From assembly GCA_902774055.1 (NCBI GenBank), contig CACYGX010000009.1:1-64000 (forward strand): DNA of 64,000 nt. Direction: 5' to 3'. The stretch comes from an uncultured Bacteroidales bacterium. Its GTDB lineage: Bacteria; Bacteroidota; Bacteroidia; Bacteroidales; Muribaculaceae. The notes below the pieces were generated by a model. That model did not search any database and was not told the DNA's origin. It was given only the letters and a program-made list of their open reading frames with translations. Numbering within the stretch: position 1 is the first letter of the stretch; each line of letters starts with the position of its first letter. A program made the position numbers and the translations under genes. Positions 32,270 to 40,458 of this stretch are shown piece after piece.

Positions 32270-32543
32270 TTGTTACTAGTGTCTAAATATTCCCAAACAC
32301 ATTGTAATTTGATGAGAAACAGCAAACTTGTAACTCTTACAGAATTGTGACCTTACCGGCTGTAGGGCCTCGCCTTGGCGTGGCCGTTTCTTCTCTATAG
32401 CCCACAAAACCTGATTTAGGACGTGCATGTAATATATAGGAATTAGCCTTTTACTATTTGCTGTCCTGCGGCCACGCCAAGGCGAGGCCCTACGTTCCGT
32501 ACCATTCACAGCATTGCTTGGGGCGCCGTTAATTGTTACCAGT
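32259..32543. repeat. 22-bp direct repeats flanking the MITE-like copy C
   Basis: GGCGCCGTTAATTGTTACTA(GT) at 32259-32280 recurs at 32522-32543 with one T-to-C change. The MITE-like copy C lies between them. They may be a footprint of the insertion or of a local duplication of the rpoZ terminator arm. Confidence 0.7.
32363..32492. repeat. MITE-like element, copy C
   Basis: 130 bp with perfect 24-bp terminal inverted repeats identical to those of copy B (19162-19307) and the same internal ATAGCCCACAAAACC.GATT block; the interior is shorter by about 16 bp. It lies between the rpoZ terminator and the end of comF. No coding capacity. Confidence 0.88.
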
Positions 32544-32551
32544 CCCAATGC

Positions 32552-33262
32552 TTACTCTAGTCGTGCAGCCGCTAGGGTAAACAGCGACACCGTCACTCCA
32601 GGGATTTGTCTCAGCATGATGGCGCAGGCGGTGAGGGTAGAACCCGTGGTGATGACGTCATCAACCAGGAGTATATGTTTGCCGGCCAGTGAGCTGGCTT
32701 TCTTTTCGTTCAGGGCATAGTTGCCCTGGATGTTCTGCCAGCGTTCCATAGCACCCTTGTGGGTTTGGGTGGAGTGGGGGCGTATGGCTTTCAACGTCTC
32801 GACATAGGGGATATTCAGGGCATCGGCAATGCCACGGGCCAAGTATTCGCTCTGGTTGTAGCCGCGGTGGGCAAGTTTGCTGCGGTGCAACGGAACGGCG
32901 GTCACGGCGTCGATGCCGTCAAAGAAATGGCTGCTTGCCATGTCGCCCACTGCGCGAGCGGCCAGCCAGCGGCCCATGCGCGGCAGATTGTGGTACTTGA
33001 TATCATGGAGAATCGACGCATAAGGGGCTCTTTTCTCATAGAAGAAATAGGCCGTAGCGCGCTCAATGGGCACCTTGCCGGCAAAGTGCTGTTCCATGGT
33101 GTTGAATGGCGCATCCTCATAGAGGGTGCGGGGCAGGGCTGCCAAGCAGCTGCGGCATAGCCACACCTCGTCGCCGTCTAGCGCCTGCTGGCACACGGGA
33201 CACACGCGCGGCATGACCACGTCGGTGGCAGCCCCAAGCCATTGTTTAATCGTCTTGAGCAT
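32552..33262 (-). CDS. comF: ComF family phosphoribosyltransferase-like protein
   Basis: 236 residues, normal for ComF. The N-terminus has a four-cysteine double-zinc motif (VCPVCQQALDGDEVWLCRSCL). A PRTase-like core follows, with AVPLHRSKLAHRGYNQSEYLARGIAD and the PRPP-binding loop LVDDVITTGSTLTACA. In competent bacteria ComF takes part in DNA uptake; in Bacteroidales the role is not established. It overlaps recX by 17 bp and is the third gene of a patatin-recX-comF operon. Confidence 0.92.
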   Translation of the reverse strand: MLKTIKQWLGAATDVVMPRVCPVCQQALDGDEVWLCRSCLAALPRTLYEDAPFNTMEQHFAGKVPIERATAYFFYEKRAPYASILHDIKYHNLPRMGRWLAARAVGDMASSHFFDGIDAVTAVPLHRSKLAHRGYNQSEYLARGIADALNIPYVETLKAIRPHSTQTHKGAMERWQNIQGNYALNEKKASSLAGKHILLVDDVITTGSTLTACAIMLRQIPGVTVSLFTLAAARLE

Positions 33263-33740
33263 CGTCTTGTATTACTTCCTGGACGCAGTCGCTGGCCAGC
33301 GAGGCTTCAAATCCGCGTGATGCCGCAAACCGCATCATCGCAGCCCATGCGGCACGTGGCTCGCGGTTCTTGACCGATGCCCACTTGGCGCGTAGCAGTT
33401 CAACAAGGCGTTGGCGGTATGAGTCATCATCGATGGTGGCCATCGCCCTGTTGATGGTTTCGGTGGCAATGTCCTTGAGTTTCAGTTGATGGGCGATTTT
33501 GATTTTTCCCCAGCCGTTAAAGGCGAATTTGTCCTTTACATAGGCCCTGGCATAGCGTTCCTCGTCGAGGAACCCTTGCTTGATGAGGTCTTGCAGCACA
33601 CGCGATGCATCAGGTGCGCTCAGTCCCCACTTGAGCAGTTTCTCGCGGATGTCATGGGGTGCCTGCTCGCTGCGGGCGCACAGTGCGGCGGCACGATTCA
33701 TGGCCTGCTGTGGCGTGAGGGGCTGTCGCTGATTATTCAT
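33246..33740 (-). CDS. recX: Regulatory protein RecX
   Basis: 164 residues from the ATG at 33740, which overlaps the patatin stop by 8 bp (an earlier in-frame start lies inside that gene and is unlikely). RecX three-helix repeats are visible: ALCARSEQAPHDIREKLLKWGL, VLQDLIKQGFLDEERYARAYVKDKF and GWGKIKIAHQLKLKDIATETINRAM. RecX inhibits RecA filament growth. recA itself is 15 kb away, so the two are unlinked here. A short linker ends the protein before comF begins. Confidence 0.9.
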   Translation of the reverse strand: MNNQRQPLTPQQAMNRAAALCARSEQAPHDIREKLLKWGLSAPDASRVLQDLIKQGFLDEERYARAYVKDKFAFNGWGKIKIAHQLKLKDIATETINRAMATIDDDSYRQRLVELLRAKWASVKNREPRAAWAAMMRFAASRGFEASLASDCVQEVIQDDAQDD

Positions 33741-34629
33741 CGGTTGTTGCAGGGGCTTTCTCCTCTTGTTGTTCGTTGGCAAGGAATTTCTTGAGCTCCT
33801 CAAGGCGGGCTAATCCTTCTTCGCGGCCCTGCTGATAGACGCGGTTCATCTCTCGTGCGTCATGGGTGGTGCGGCTCACATTCAGCGGCTTCAAGGGCCT
33901 GAATACAAAAGCGTTGCCAGCGCGCTCCTGCTCGCGTACCACTTGCAATTGCCTGTTGTACAGGGCGGGGCGATGTTCAAGGGCTTGGATGACCTTGGGG
34001 TACTTGCGCAGCAACGGTTTCATCAGCCACATGCCGTGCTCGCTGGTCTTGCGGTAGCCTTCCTCACGGGTGAGGATGACCACGTTGCGCGCATATCCCT
34101 TGTCGATCATGAACTGGAGGGGGATGGAGTCGCCCAAACCGCCATCGAGCAGCAGTTTGCCGCCCACCTCAACGGGCTTGGCGACCACGGGCATCGATGC
34201 CGAGGCGCGTATCCATTCCAGTGTGTCATAATCCACGTGGTCAAGGCGCTGATAAACCGTTTGGCCAGAGTTTACATCAAAGCACACCGCATAGCACTCC
34301 ATGGGATTGTCCTCAAACGCATTGTAGTCAAACACGTCGTAATGGGTGGGAACCAAGTGGTAGGCAAACCACGCGTTATAGTAGTTGCCGGTCTTCAACA
34401 GGGACATGAAGCCGCTATAGCGACGGTCCTTGGCAAACCGCACATTGTAACGCAACGCTCGGCCTGGCTGCCGTGACTTGTAGTTGCAGCCAAACGCTAT
34501 GCCGGCCGACACGCCGACCATGCCGTCGAGATATATGTGATTCTCCATGAGCACGTCAAGGATGCCACAGGTGTACATGCCTCGCATACCTCCGCCCTCA
34601 AGCACCATGCCTGTTTTGACAGTAGCCAT
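33733..34629 (-). CDS. Patatin-like phospholipase
   Basis: 298 residues of the bacterial patatin family (YjjU-like). The oxyanion loop is LEGGGMRGMYTCGIL, the nucleophile Ser is in GVSAG (residues about 39-43), and the catalytic Asp is in LLDGGLGDSIPLQFM. The C-terminal 100 residues are charged helices. It lacks a signal peptide, so it acts as a cytoplasmic or membrane-associated lipase. It heads a tightly overlapping operon with recX and comF, with a two-box promoter at 34658-34688. Confidence 0.92.
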   Translation of the reverse strand: MATVKTGMVLEGGGMRGMYTCGILDVLMENHIYLDGMVGVSAGIAFGCNYKSRQPGRALRYNVRFAKDRRYSGFMSLLKTGNYYNAWFAYHLVPTHYDVFDYNAFEDNPMECYAVCFDVNSGQTVYQRLDHVDYDTLEWIRASASMPVVAKPVEVGGKLLLDGGLGDSIPLQFMIDKGYARNVVILTREEGYRKTSEHGMWLMKPLLRKYPKVIQALEHRPALYNRQLQVVREQERAGNAFVFRPLKPLNVSRTTHDAREMNRVYQQGREEGLARLEELKKFLANEQQEEKAPATTDE

Positions 34630-34657
34630 ATTATTTAGATGTCTAGGTTAATCACTG

Positions 34658-34688
34658 CAAAGTTAATCATTTTTTCGGATATGGCAAA
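34658..34688 (-). promoter_or_regulatory. Promoter of the patatin-recX-comF operon
   Basis: On the minus strand TTTG (34688-34685), a 19-bp spacer and TAACTTTG (34665-34658): a full match to both boxes, 29 bp before the ATG. Confidence 0.7.
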
Positions 34689-34837
34689 CAATTGTTACGC
34701 CATCATGGTGTGGTCACCAGATATGGTGAGGCAAAAGCCGTTTTAAGAAGTTTTTTGCTTTTTTCTTGGCAATAATGCTATACAACCGAGGGATTTTTGC
34801 TAATTTCGCCCGACATTTTAACCTTGTAATGACCAAG

Positions 34838-35491
34838 ATGAAAAAATTAGATACCCTTCTTGCCGAGAAACTGATACAAATCAGTGCCATCAAGTTGCAG
34901 CCCGATAGCCCCTTCTCATGGGCCACGGGGTGGAATTCACCCATCTATTCCGACCTGCGCATGACGTTGTCATACCCCGAGGTGCGCAACCTCATCAAGG
35001 TGGAGATGGCGCGTCTCATCATGGAGAATTTTGGTGACGCCGAGGTGATTGCCGGAATTGCCACGGGTGCCATTGCTCATGGTGCACTGGTTGCCGACTC
35101 GTTGGCGTTGCCGATGGTTTATGTGCGTTCGACGCCCAAGGACCACGGCCTTGAAAACCTCATCGAGGGCGACATCAAGCCTGGCCAGAAGGTGGTTCTT
35201 ATCGAGGACCAACTCTCGACAGGAAACAACTGCCTGAAGTGTCTCAAAACGGTGCGTGAGGCAGGAGGTATTGTGCTGGGTGCTGTTGTTATTTTTGACT
35301 ATCAGTTCAATGGCGCCGCCAAGGGGCTGAAACGTGCCAAGTTGCCGATCATCACGTTGACCAACTATGAGACCATGCTTGATGTGGCGATGGACAGTGG
35401 CGCTATCACCCAGGCCGATGCCGAAACATTGCAGCACTGGCACAGCGACCCCGAGAATTGGGCTCCAACGGGTTTTGAGGCCGTTGACTGA
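34838..35491 (+). CDS. pyrE: Orotate phosphoribosyltransferase
   Basis: 217 residues from the ATG at 34838 (MKKLDTLLAEKLIQISAIKLQP; an ATG three codons earlier at 34829 is also possible). Motifs: PFSWATGWNSPIYSDLRMTLSYP, the substrate loop VIAGIATGAIAHGAL, YVRSTPKDHG with the catalytic Lys, and the PRPP loop VVLIEDQLSTGNNC. It joins orotate to PRPP in UMP synthesis. The next gene, 72 bp on, encodes an SRPBCC protein, a common Bacteroidales pairing. Confidence 0.94.
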   Translation: MKKLDTLLAEKLIQISAIKLQPDSPFSWATGWNSPIYSDLRMTLSYPEVRNLIKVEMARLIMENFGDAEVIAGIATGAIAHGALVADSLALPMVYVRSTPKDHGLENLIEGDIKPGQKVVLIEDQLSTGNNCLKCLKTVREAGGIVLGAVVIFDYQFNGAAKGLKRAKLPIITLTNYETMLDVAMDSGAITQADAETLQHWHSDPENWAPTGFEAVD

Positions 35492-35563
35492 TGGCACGAG
35501 TTTTGCATCTCTATCGAGAAATGTTTATTAACAACTGAAAAACTGACAACCTAAACTAGAACA

Positions 35564-36007
35564 ATGGAATCATTCAAGAGCAATCCCCATGCCATTGCTT
35601 GTGATGCAGCAACGGTCTATACCAAACTCACCAACCCCTCGCTCATCAAAGGCCTGATTGAGGCGCATGCCGACAGGATTGATGATGCAGCGCGTCAGCA
35701 CCTCGATACTGTCAAGTTTACCGAGGATGCTATCGCCATTCAGTCGCCCATGGGCGAAGTGGTTCTGGCCCTTGACCACGAGAACAGCGTCGAGGGACAG
35801 CGTGTGGTTTACACCGCCTCACAATCTCCTGTGCCCATTAACATGGTCATCAACCTTGAGGCCCAGCCCGATGCCACGACCATGAGTACCGCCGAACTCC
35901 AGTTGCAGTTGCCCTTCTTCTTGCGCAAGATGGTGGAGGGACAATTGCAGGAAGGCGCAAACCGTTTCGGCGAACTGCTTTCCCTCATTCCCTTCGATCG
36001 CCTTTAA
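35564..36007 (+). CDS. SRPBCC-fold (polyketide cyclase-like) protein
   Basis: A 147-residue soluble protein that follows pyrE on the same strand. The pattern FKSNPHAIACDAATVYTKLTNP, then VKFTEDAIAIQSPMGEVVLALD and a final long helix (FFLRKMVEGQLQEGANRFGELL) fits a START/SRPBCC hydrophobic-pocket fold. No catalytic residues are known for this subgroup and the ligand is unknown. A clear terminator follows. Confidence 0.75.
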   Translation: MESFKSNPHAIACDAATVYTKLTNPSLIKGLIEAHADRIDDAARQHLDTVKFTEDAIAIQSPMGEVVLALDHENSVEGQRVVYTASQSPVPINMVINLEAQPDATTMSTAELQLQLPFFLRKMVEGQLQEGANRFGELLSLIPFDRL

Positions 36008-36048
36008 CGTTTCAGGACAGAGAAAAATCGTTAAATAATTATAAGGAA

Positions 36049-36078
36049 AGGCGCAATGGCTTGACATTGCGCTTTTTT
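36049..36078 (+). terminator. Terminator of the pyrE-SRPBCC unit
   Basis: GCGCAATG and CATTGCGC form an 8-bp perfect stem followed by six T residues: a classic rho-independent terminator. Confidence 0.9.
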
Positions 36079-36090
36079 GTGTTATCTTTG
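36060..36090 (+). promoter_or_regulatory. Promoter of the GHL10 gene
   Basis: CTTG (36060-36063), a 19-bp spacer and TATCTTTG (36083-36090). It overlaps the terminator above, so one short stretch ends one transcript and starts the next. Confidence 0.55.
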
Positions 36091-36135
36091 CAATGGATAA
36101 ACGTATTTTAAGAATTAACCACAATAATTTAGGAT

Positions 36136-38691
36136 ATGAAACGATTTCTTCCGGCTTTGATAGCTGTAATGCTGTTGTCAGGTATGCTGGCTCAAGTGTG
36201 GGCCTACGGCATGCCCAAACGCGAATTTCGCTCGGCATGGATAGCCACAGTGTGGGGCCTTGACTGGCCTACTCAGGGCGCTGGAGCAACCAGGCAGATG
36301 GAGATGATGGACCGCCTGCTCGACTCGTTGCAGGTCAATAACTTCAATGCTGTGAATTTCCAGGTGCGCTCTATGTGTGATGCGATGTATCAATCCAGCT
36401 TTGAGCCATGGTCAAGTTACCTGACGGGCCATCGCGGCCAGTATCCGGGCTTTGACCCCTTGCAGTATGTCGTTGAGGGATGCCACAGGCGCGGCATGGA
36501 GTGCCACGCTTGGGTGAACCCTTATCGCTGGAGTACGGGCACCGACTGGAATACGCCTCAGGATCAGGAACTCAAGGAGGATGGATGGCTGCTCTCTTAC
36601 GGCTCGACCATTATCCTTGACCCCGGCCAGCAACGCACCATCGACCGCATTGTGGCCGTGTGCCATGAAATCATCACCAATTATGATGTGGACGGCATCC
36701 TCTATGACGACTACTTCTATCCCCAAAACATTCCCACCGACGCCTCTGCTGGGGATTATGACGAGTGGGTTCAGTCGGGCACATCACTCTCGTTTGCCGA
36801 CTGGCGTCGCGACAACGTCAACCGCATGGTTCGCGCCGTCTATGACATGATACAGGAGACCAGGCCCGAGGTGCGCTACGGCATTTCGCCCGCAGGCGTG
36901 GCAGCCACGAGTTCGGCTGTGGCCAGCAAGTATGGGGTCGATCCCTGTCCCGCTGGCAGCGACTGGCAGTATAACGGCATCTTCAGCGACCCGCTGGCCT
37001 GGCTTGCCGACCAGAGCATCGACTATATCTCGCCCCAGGTCTATTGGCCTATCGGGGCGACTGCCGACTATGGCAAAATCACGCCCTGGTGGGGCAAGGT
37101 AGCAGCCAAGTTTGAACGTCAGGTTTACATTTCATCGTCAATTTCGAGTTTGACCAATGCTTCGGGCGAAGTGCAGTATAAGGAATATGCCAACGAGGTG
37201 GAACTCAACCGTACCAGTTCTCTGGACGGCAACCCCGGTGCCATCTTCTATTCCTGCAAGTATCTGTATGCCTTGAATCGTTACTCCCTGGCCCATTACC
37301 TCAAGAACACCGTTTTTGTCCGTCCTGCACTGCCTCCCGCCATGCCTTGGAAACAGGCTATTGACCCAGGTGTTGTGCAAGGTTTGGAACGCGCCGGCAA
37401 TAACTTGAATTGGGAGGGAATTGACAATGTGCGTTATAGCGTTTATGCGTTCCCCATGACAATGAATACCAGCACTTTCACTGGCCAGATCGACTACTTG
37501 CTGGGCATGACCTATGAACCCTCGTTTGTCATTCCCGAACCCTATCGTCAAGGGTACCAGTTTGCGGTCTGTGTGCTCGACCGTGTGGGCAATGAGTGGG
37601 ACCCCGCCTTCCTGAGCGTGGAGTTGGATGCACTCGACAATCCTGTCCTGATCAGCCCTGAGGATGGCGCTACAATTGACGCTCCGTTCAAGTTCACATG
37701 GCATGAGGTGGAAGGTGCTGCCAACTACCTTGTTGAACTTGCTGCCAGCCCTGAATTTAGCAACATCCTGGAATGCGTTGCTGTGACCGATACAGTGGCC
37801 AGTTCGTTGTTGTTCAAGAAACTCTCGCATGGCCAGGTTCAGTATTGGCGTGTGCAGTCCTGCGCTGACAGTTGCTATAGCGGTGTCAGCGAGGTGCGCT
37901 CGGTTACACCCATGTTGCTCGAGATTCTTTCTCCGGCCGATGGCAGCGAGGACCTCGACGTGCCGGTTACTGTGGAGTGGTACACCTGTGGCAGTCAAGA
38001 GGATGCGACACTTCAGGTCGCTCTCGATGACACGTTTACTCAGATGGTTTTCACTGGAACGTCGGCTACAGGCTCGCTCGTCATTCCTGAGGAGTCGGTT
38101 GAACCGGGTAATACCTATTTTGCACGTGTGATTCTCATGGTAGATGGCGAGACGATGACCAGCGACGCGGTACGCTTCTCGGTGGCTCATGCTGCGGCCC
38201 GATTTGTCGTGCCTGTTGATGGGGGTGTGCTCTATAAAGGTGAGCACATCACGCTCAAGCCCCAGTCGTGGGCTACTTCTTACGTCATCGAGGTCTCTCC
38301 CAGTGAGACGACCTGGGCGCGCAACCGCTTTGTCGAGACGCTGAAGAATGGCCAGTATGAGGCAACTCTTCCTGCCGAGGAGATGAAGGTCAACGGCAAA
38401 CTCATGGAGGATGGAACTACCTATTATGCCCGTTGCAAGACCAGTTACCTTGACTTTGAAGGCAAGAGCCACACCACAGCCTATGGCCCCATTATCTCCT
38501 TTGTGTACAAGGCGAATAAGGGACTGACAGGTGACGTCAATGGTGACGGTGAGGTGAATATCGCCGATGTCAATGCCGTCATCAACATGATTCTGGGTGG
38601 TGAAGAATCCCCCGCAGGTGACGTCAACGGCGACAATGAAATCGGCATCGCCGACGTGAACGCCCTCATTGCCATTATCCTCTCTGTTTAA
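36136..38691 (+). CDS. Secreted GHL10 (DUF187) glycoside hydrolase-like protein with C-terminal dockerin repeats
   Basis: 851 residues. A signal peptide (about 1-24) leads into a GHL10/DUF187 barrel (about 27-410): KREFRSAWIATVWGLDWP, VNFQVRSMCDAMY, HAWVNPYRWS, DGILYDDYFYP with the acidic pair at the strand end, VRYGISPAGVAA and DYISPQVYWP. Two or three fibronectin/Ig-like modules follow (about 500-790). The last 54 residues are two dockerin-like repeats (GDVNGDGEVNIADVNAVI and GDVNGDNEIGIADVNALI). The E. coli relative DigH (YddW) cleaves stripped peptidoglycan glycan strands, so a cell wall or glycan substrate is plausible. The dockerin pair sits at the C-terminus here, unlike the two other dockerin proteins in the window. 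Confidence 0.85.
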   Translation: MKRFLPALIAVMLLSGMLAQVWAYGMPKREFRSAWIATVWGLDWPTQGAGATRQMEMMDRLLDSLQVNNFNAVNFQVRSMCDAMYQSSFEPWSSYLTGHRGQYPGFDPLQYVVEGCHRRGMECHAWVNPYRWSTGTDWNTPQDQELKEDGWLLSYGSTIILDPGQQRTIDRIVAVCHEIITNYDVDGILYDDYFYPQNIPTDASAGDYDEWVQSGTSLSFADWRRDNVNRMVRAVYDMIQETRPEVRYGISPAGVAATSSAVASKYGVDPCPAGSDWQYNGIFSDPLAWLADQSIDYISPQVYWPIGATADYGKITPWWGKVAAKFERQVYISSSISSLTNASGEVQYKEYANEVELNRTSSLDGNPGAIFYSCKYLYALNRYSLAHYLKNTVFVRPALPPAMPWKQAIDPGVVQGLERAGNNLNWEGIDNVRYSVYAFPMTMNTSTFTGQIDYLLGMTYEPSFVIPEPYRQGYQFAVCVLDRVGNEWDPAFLSVELDALDNPVLISPEDGATIDAPFKFTWHEVEGAANYLVELAASPEFSNILECVAVTDTVASSLLFKKLSHGQVQYWRVQSCADSCYSGVSEVRSVTPMLLEILSPADGSEDLDVPVTVEWYTCGSQEDATLQVALDDTFTQMVFTGTSATGSLVIPEESVEPGNTYFARVILMVDGETMTSDAVRFSVAHAAARFVVPVDGGVLYKGEHITLKPQSWATSYVIEVSPSETTWARNRFVETLKNGQYEATLPAEEMKVNGKLMEDGTTYYARCKTSYLDFEGKSHTTAYGPIISFVYKANKGLTGDVNGDGEVNIADVNAVINMILGGEESPAGDVNGDNEIGIADVNALIAIILSV

Positions 38692-38732
38692 CAACCCGAT
38701 TAAACCACCATCAGGTGGCCGCCTCGGGGATG

Positions 38733-40220
38733 CTAATGGCTGTTTTTCTTGCCGAGTAGGATGGTTAGTAGCGAGGCGGCTAGGCCGTAATAGACGGCGT
38801 CGCCGGGCAGTGATGTGAAGTTGGCCAGCAACATGGCTGCGACGCCGATGGGCATTGAGAGCAAGACCAGGTTGGGCTTGAAACGACCTGGCTGCCATAG
38901 GGCAAAGCACATCGGGAAAAGAATGGCAACAGCCCTCAGGCCCAGCGACAGGAAGCCCAAATCATTGATGAATGCCCCGTGGAAAACAAGTGTGGCGATC
39001 ACGGCAGCGGTGAGGATGCCAACAATCGACAGGCGGGTCTGTGTCAGTTGTAAGGAGGCCCTGCTCATGCGGCGCCCCATGTTGCTATACACATCACGGA
39101 CCAGGATTGTGGCGGCACCCAGCGACAGACCGCTGCCGCACCCCAGGATGTTGATCAGCATGGTTCCCAACATCAATCCGCCCAACCAAGCGGGCAGGTA
39201 TTTGAGGATAAAGGCGGGAAATGCTTGTGCCGAATTCTCGATGACACCGAGTCCAGCAGGCAAAGTTTCGCCGGCGGCTTGCATCGCATGGAGTTCGTCG
39301 CTGGTGACGTAGTGGCCGCGCATATAGATGCCCACGAGCGTGCACGCGGCACCGATGATGGGCATGAATAGAGCGCACAACACGGCGCCACGGCGGGCCT
39401 TAGGGGTGCTCGCTGCCGACCAGATGCATTGGGCGTAACTCTGAGTACACACCACTCCCAGGATGAGCGACAAGCACCCGCCCATGTCCTTGAAGAATCC
39501 TCGGGCAAACGGGCTGCCATAGCGATGATGGATGCTCTCAATGTCCGACAGGCCGTTGAGCTGGGCCAGGGTAGGGGATTGATAAACAGCGTCCACTCCC
39601 TCGCGCAGGCCTGTCAATCCGCCCGCGATGTGCCACACGACAATTCCCGCCGCCAGTGAACACAGGTACAGCAAAATCAACTTGACGATGCCGCCCATGC
39701 TGGCACTGCGGATGCCGCCATAGAGCACCATGAGCATGATGAGCACAGCACTCGAGATAGACGCCCACAATGTGGGTATGCCGAACAGGCTGCCAATCAT
39801 CGCCGATGATGACAGTACCTGGGACATGATGCTAATAAAGATGCCTATAAGAAATAGTATGGAACCCACCGCCTCCGCCTTGTGCCCATACTCGCGGCTC
39901 ACGACCTCGAGCAAGGTGGTGCAGCCACTGCGGCGCAACGGACCAGCATAGAACAAGCCCAAGACCAGGGATCCCAATCCAGCACCAATGGTGAACCACC
40001 ACGCTGACAGGCCATAGCAGTAGGCCAGTTGCGCCGTGCCGATGGTGGACTGGCCGCCAGCCAGTGTTCCCAACAGTGCGCCACAGACCATCCAACTGCC
40101 GCTATTGCCGCCCGTTGTAAAACTGCGTGAGTCCTTTACATTGCGCCCCGACAACCAGCTAACAGCCAGTAGCAGGGCAACAGTCAAGATGACTCCGATG
40201 AGATGGGTGATGGAAACCAT
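38733..40220 (-). CDS. Sodium:solute symporter (SSS family)
   Basis: A 495-residue polytopic membrane protein with about 13 helices. The SSS core is present: MVCGALLGTLAGGQSTIGTAQLAYCYG in helix 1-2, LGSLVLGLFYAGPLR, and the central SMGGIVKLILLYLCS and GGCLSLILGVVCTQSYAQCIWSA segments with the unwound helix motif. It would import a small solute with Na+; the solute cannot be read from the sequence. It is convergent with the GHL10 gene (41 bp between stops) and divergent from the next gene. Confidence 0.9.
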   Translation of the reverse strand: MVSITHLIGVILTVALLLAVSWLSGRNVKDSRSFTTGGNSGSWMVCGALLGTLAGGQSTIGTAQLAYCYGLSAWWFTIGAGLGSLVLGLFYAGPLRRSGCTTLLEVVSREYGHKAEAVGSILFLIGIFISIMSQVLSSSAMIGSLFGIPTLWASISSAVLIMLMVLYGGIRSASMGGIVKLILLYLCSLAAGIVVWHIAGGLTGLREGVDAVYQSPTLAQLNGLSDIESIHHRYGSPFARGFFKDMGGCLSLILGVVCTQSYAQCIWSAASTPKARRGAVLCALFMPIIGAACTLVGIYMRGHYVTSDELHAMQAAGETLPAGLGVIENSAQAFPAFILKYLPAWLGGLMLGTMLINILGCGSGLSLGAATILVRDVYSNMGRRMSRASLQLTQTRLSIVGILTAAVIATLVFHGAFINDLGFLSLGLRAVAILFPMCFALWQPGRFKPNLVLLSMPIGVAAMLLANFTSLPGDAVYYGLAASLLTILLGKKNSH

Positions 40221-40350
40221 AATGCGAGGTTATACTGTTTTTCGGGGTGCAAAATTACGGAAAAATCTCGTATGGGCGGTTAAATAATCGTGACTTCGTG
40301 GACAAATGCCGAATTATAGGGCGATTGTTAATAACTATGTATTGAAATAT

Positions 40351-40382
40351 TTTGTGTTATGGGCGAAATAATTGTAATTTTG
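40351..40382 (+). promoter_or_regulatory. Promoter of the dockerin/FGE-fold protein gene
   Basis: TTTG (40351-40354), a 20-bp spacer and TAATTTTG (40375-40382): both boxes perfect. The leader is about 70 nt. Confidence 0.7.
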
Positions 40383-40458
40383 TAAGTTGATTATTGTGCA
40401 TACAATAATCGTGTGGCAAAACAATTATTGAACTGATAACTAAATTTATGATAGCAAA

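Noticed and set aside
37138-38910. A 590-codon minus-strand ORF over the GHL10 gene
   Set aside because: Antisense shadow; the plus-strand protein has a signal peptide, barrel and dockerin motifs.
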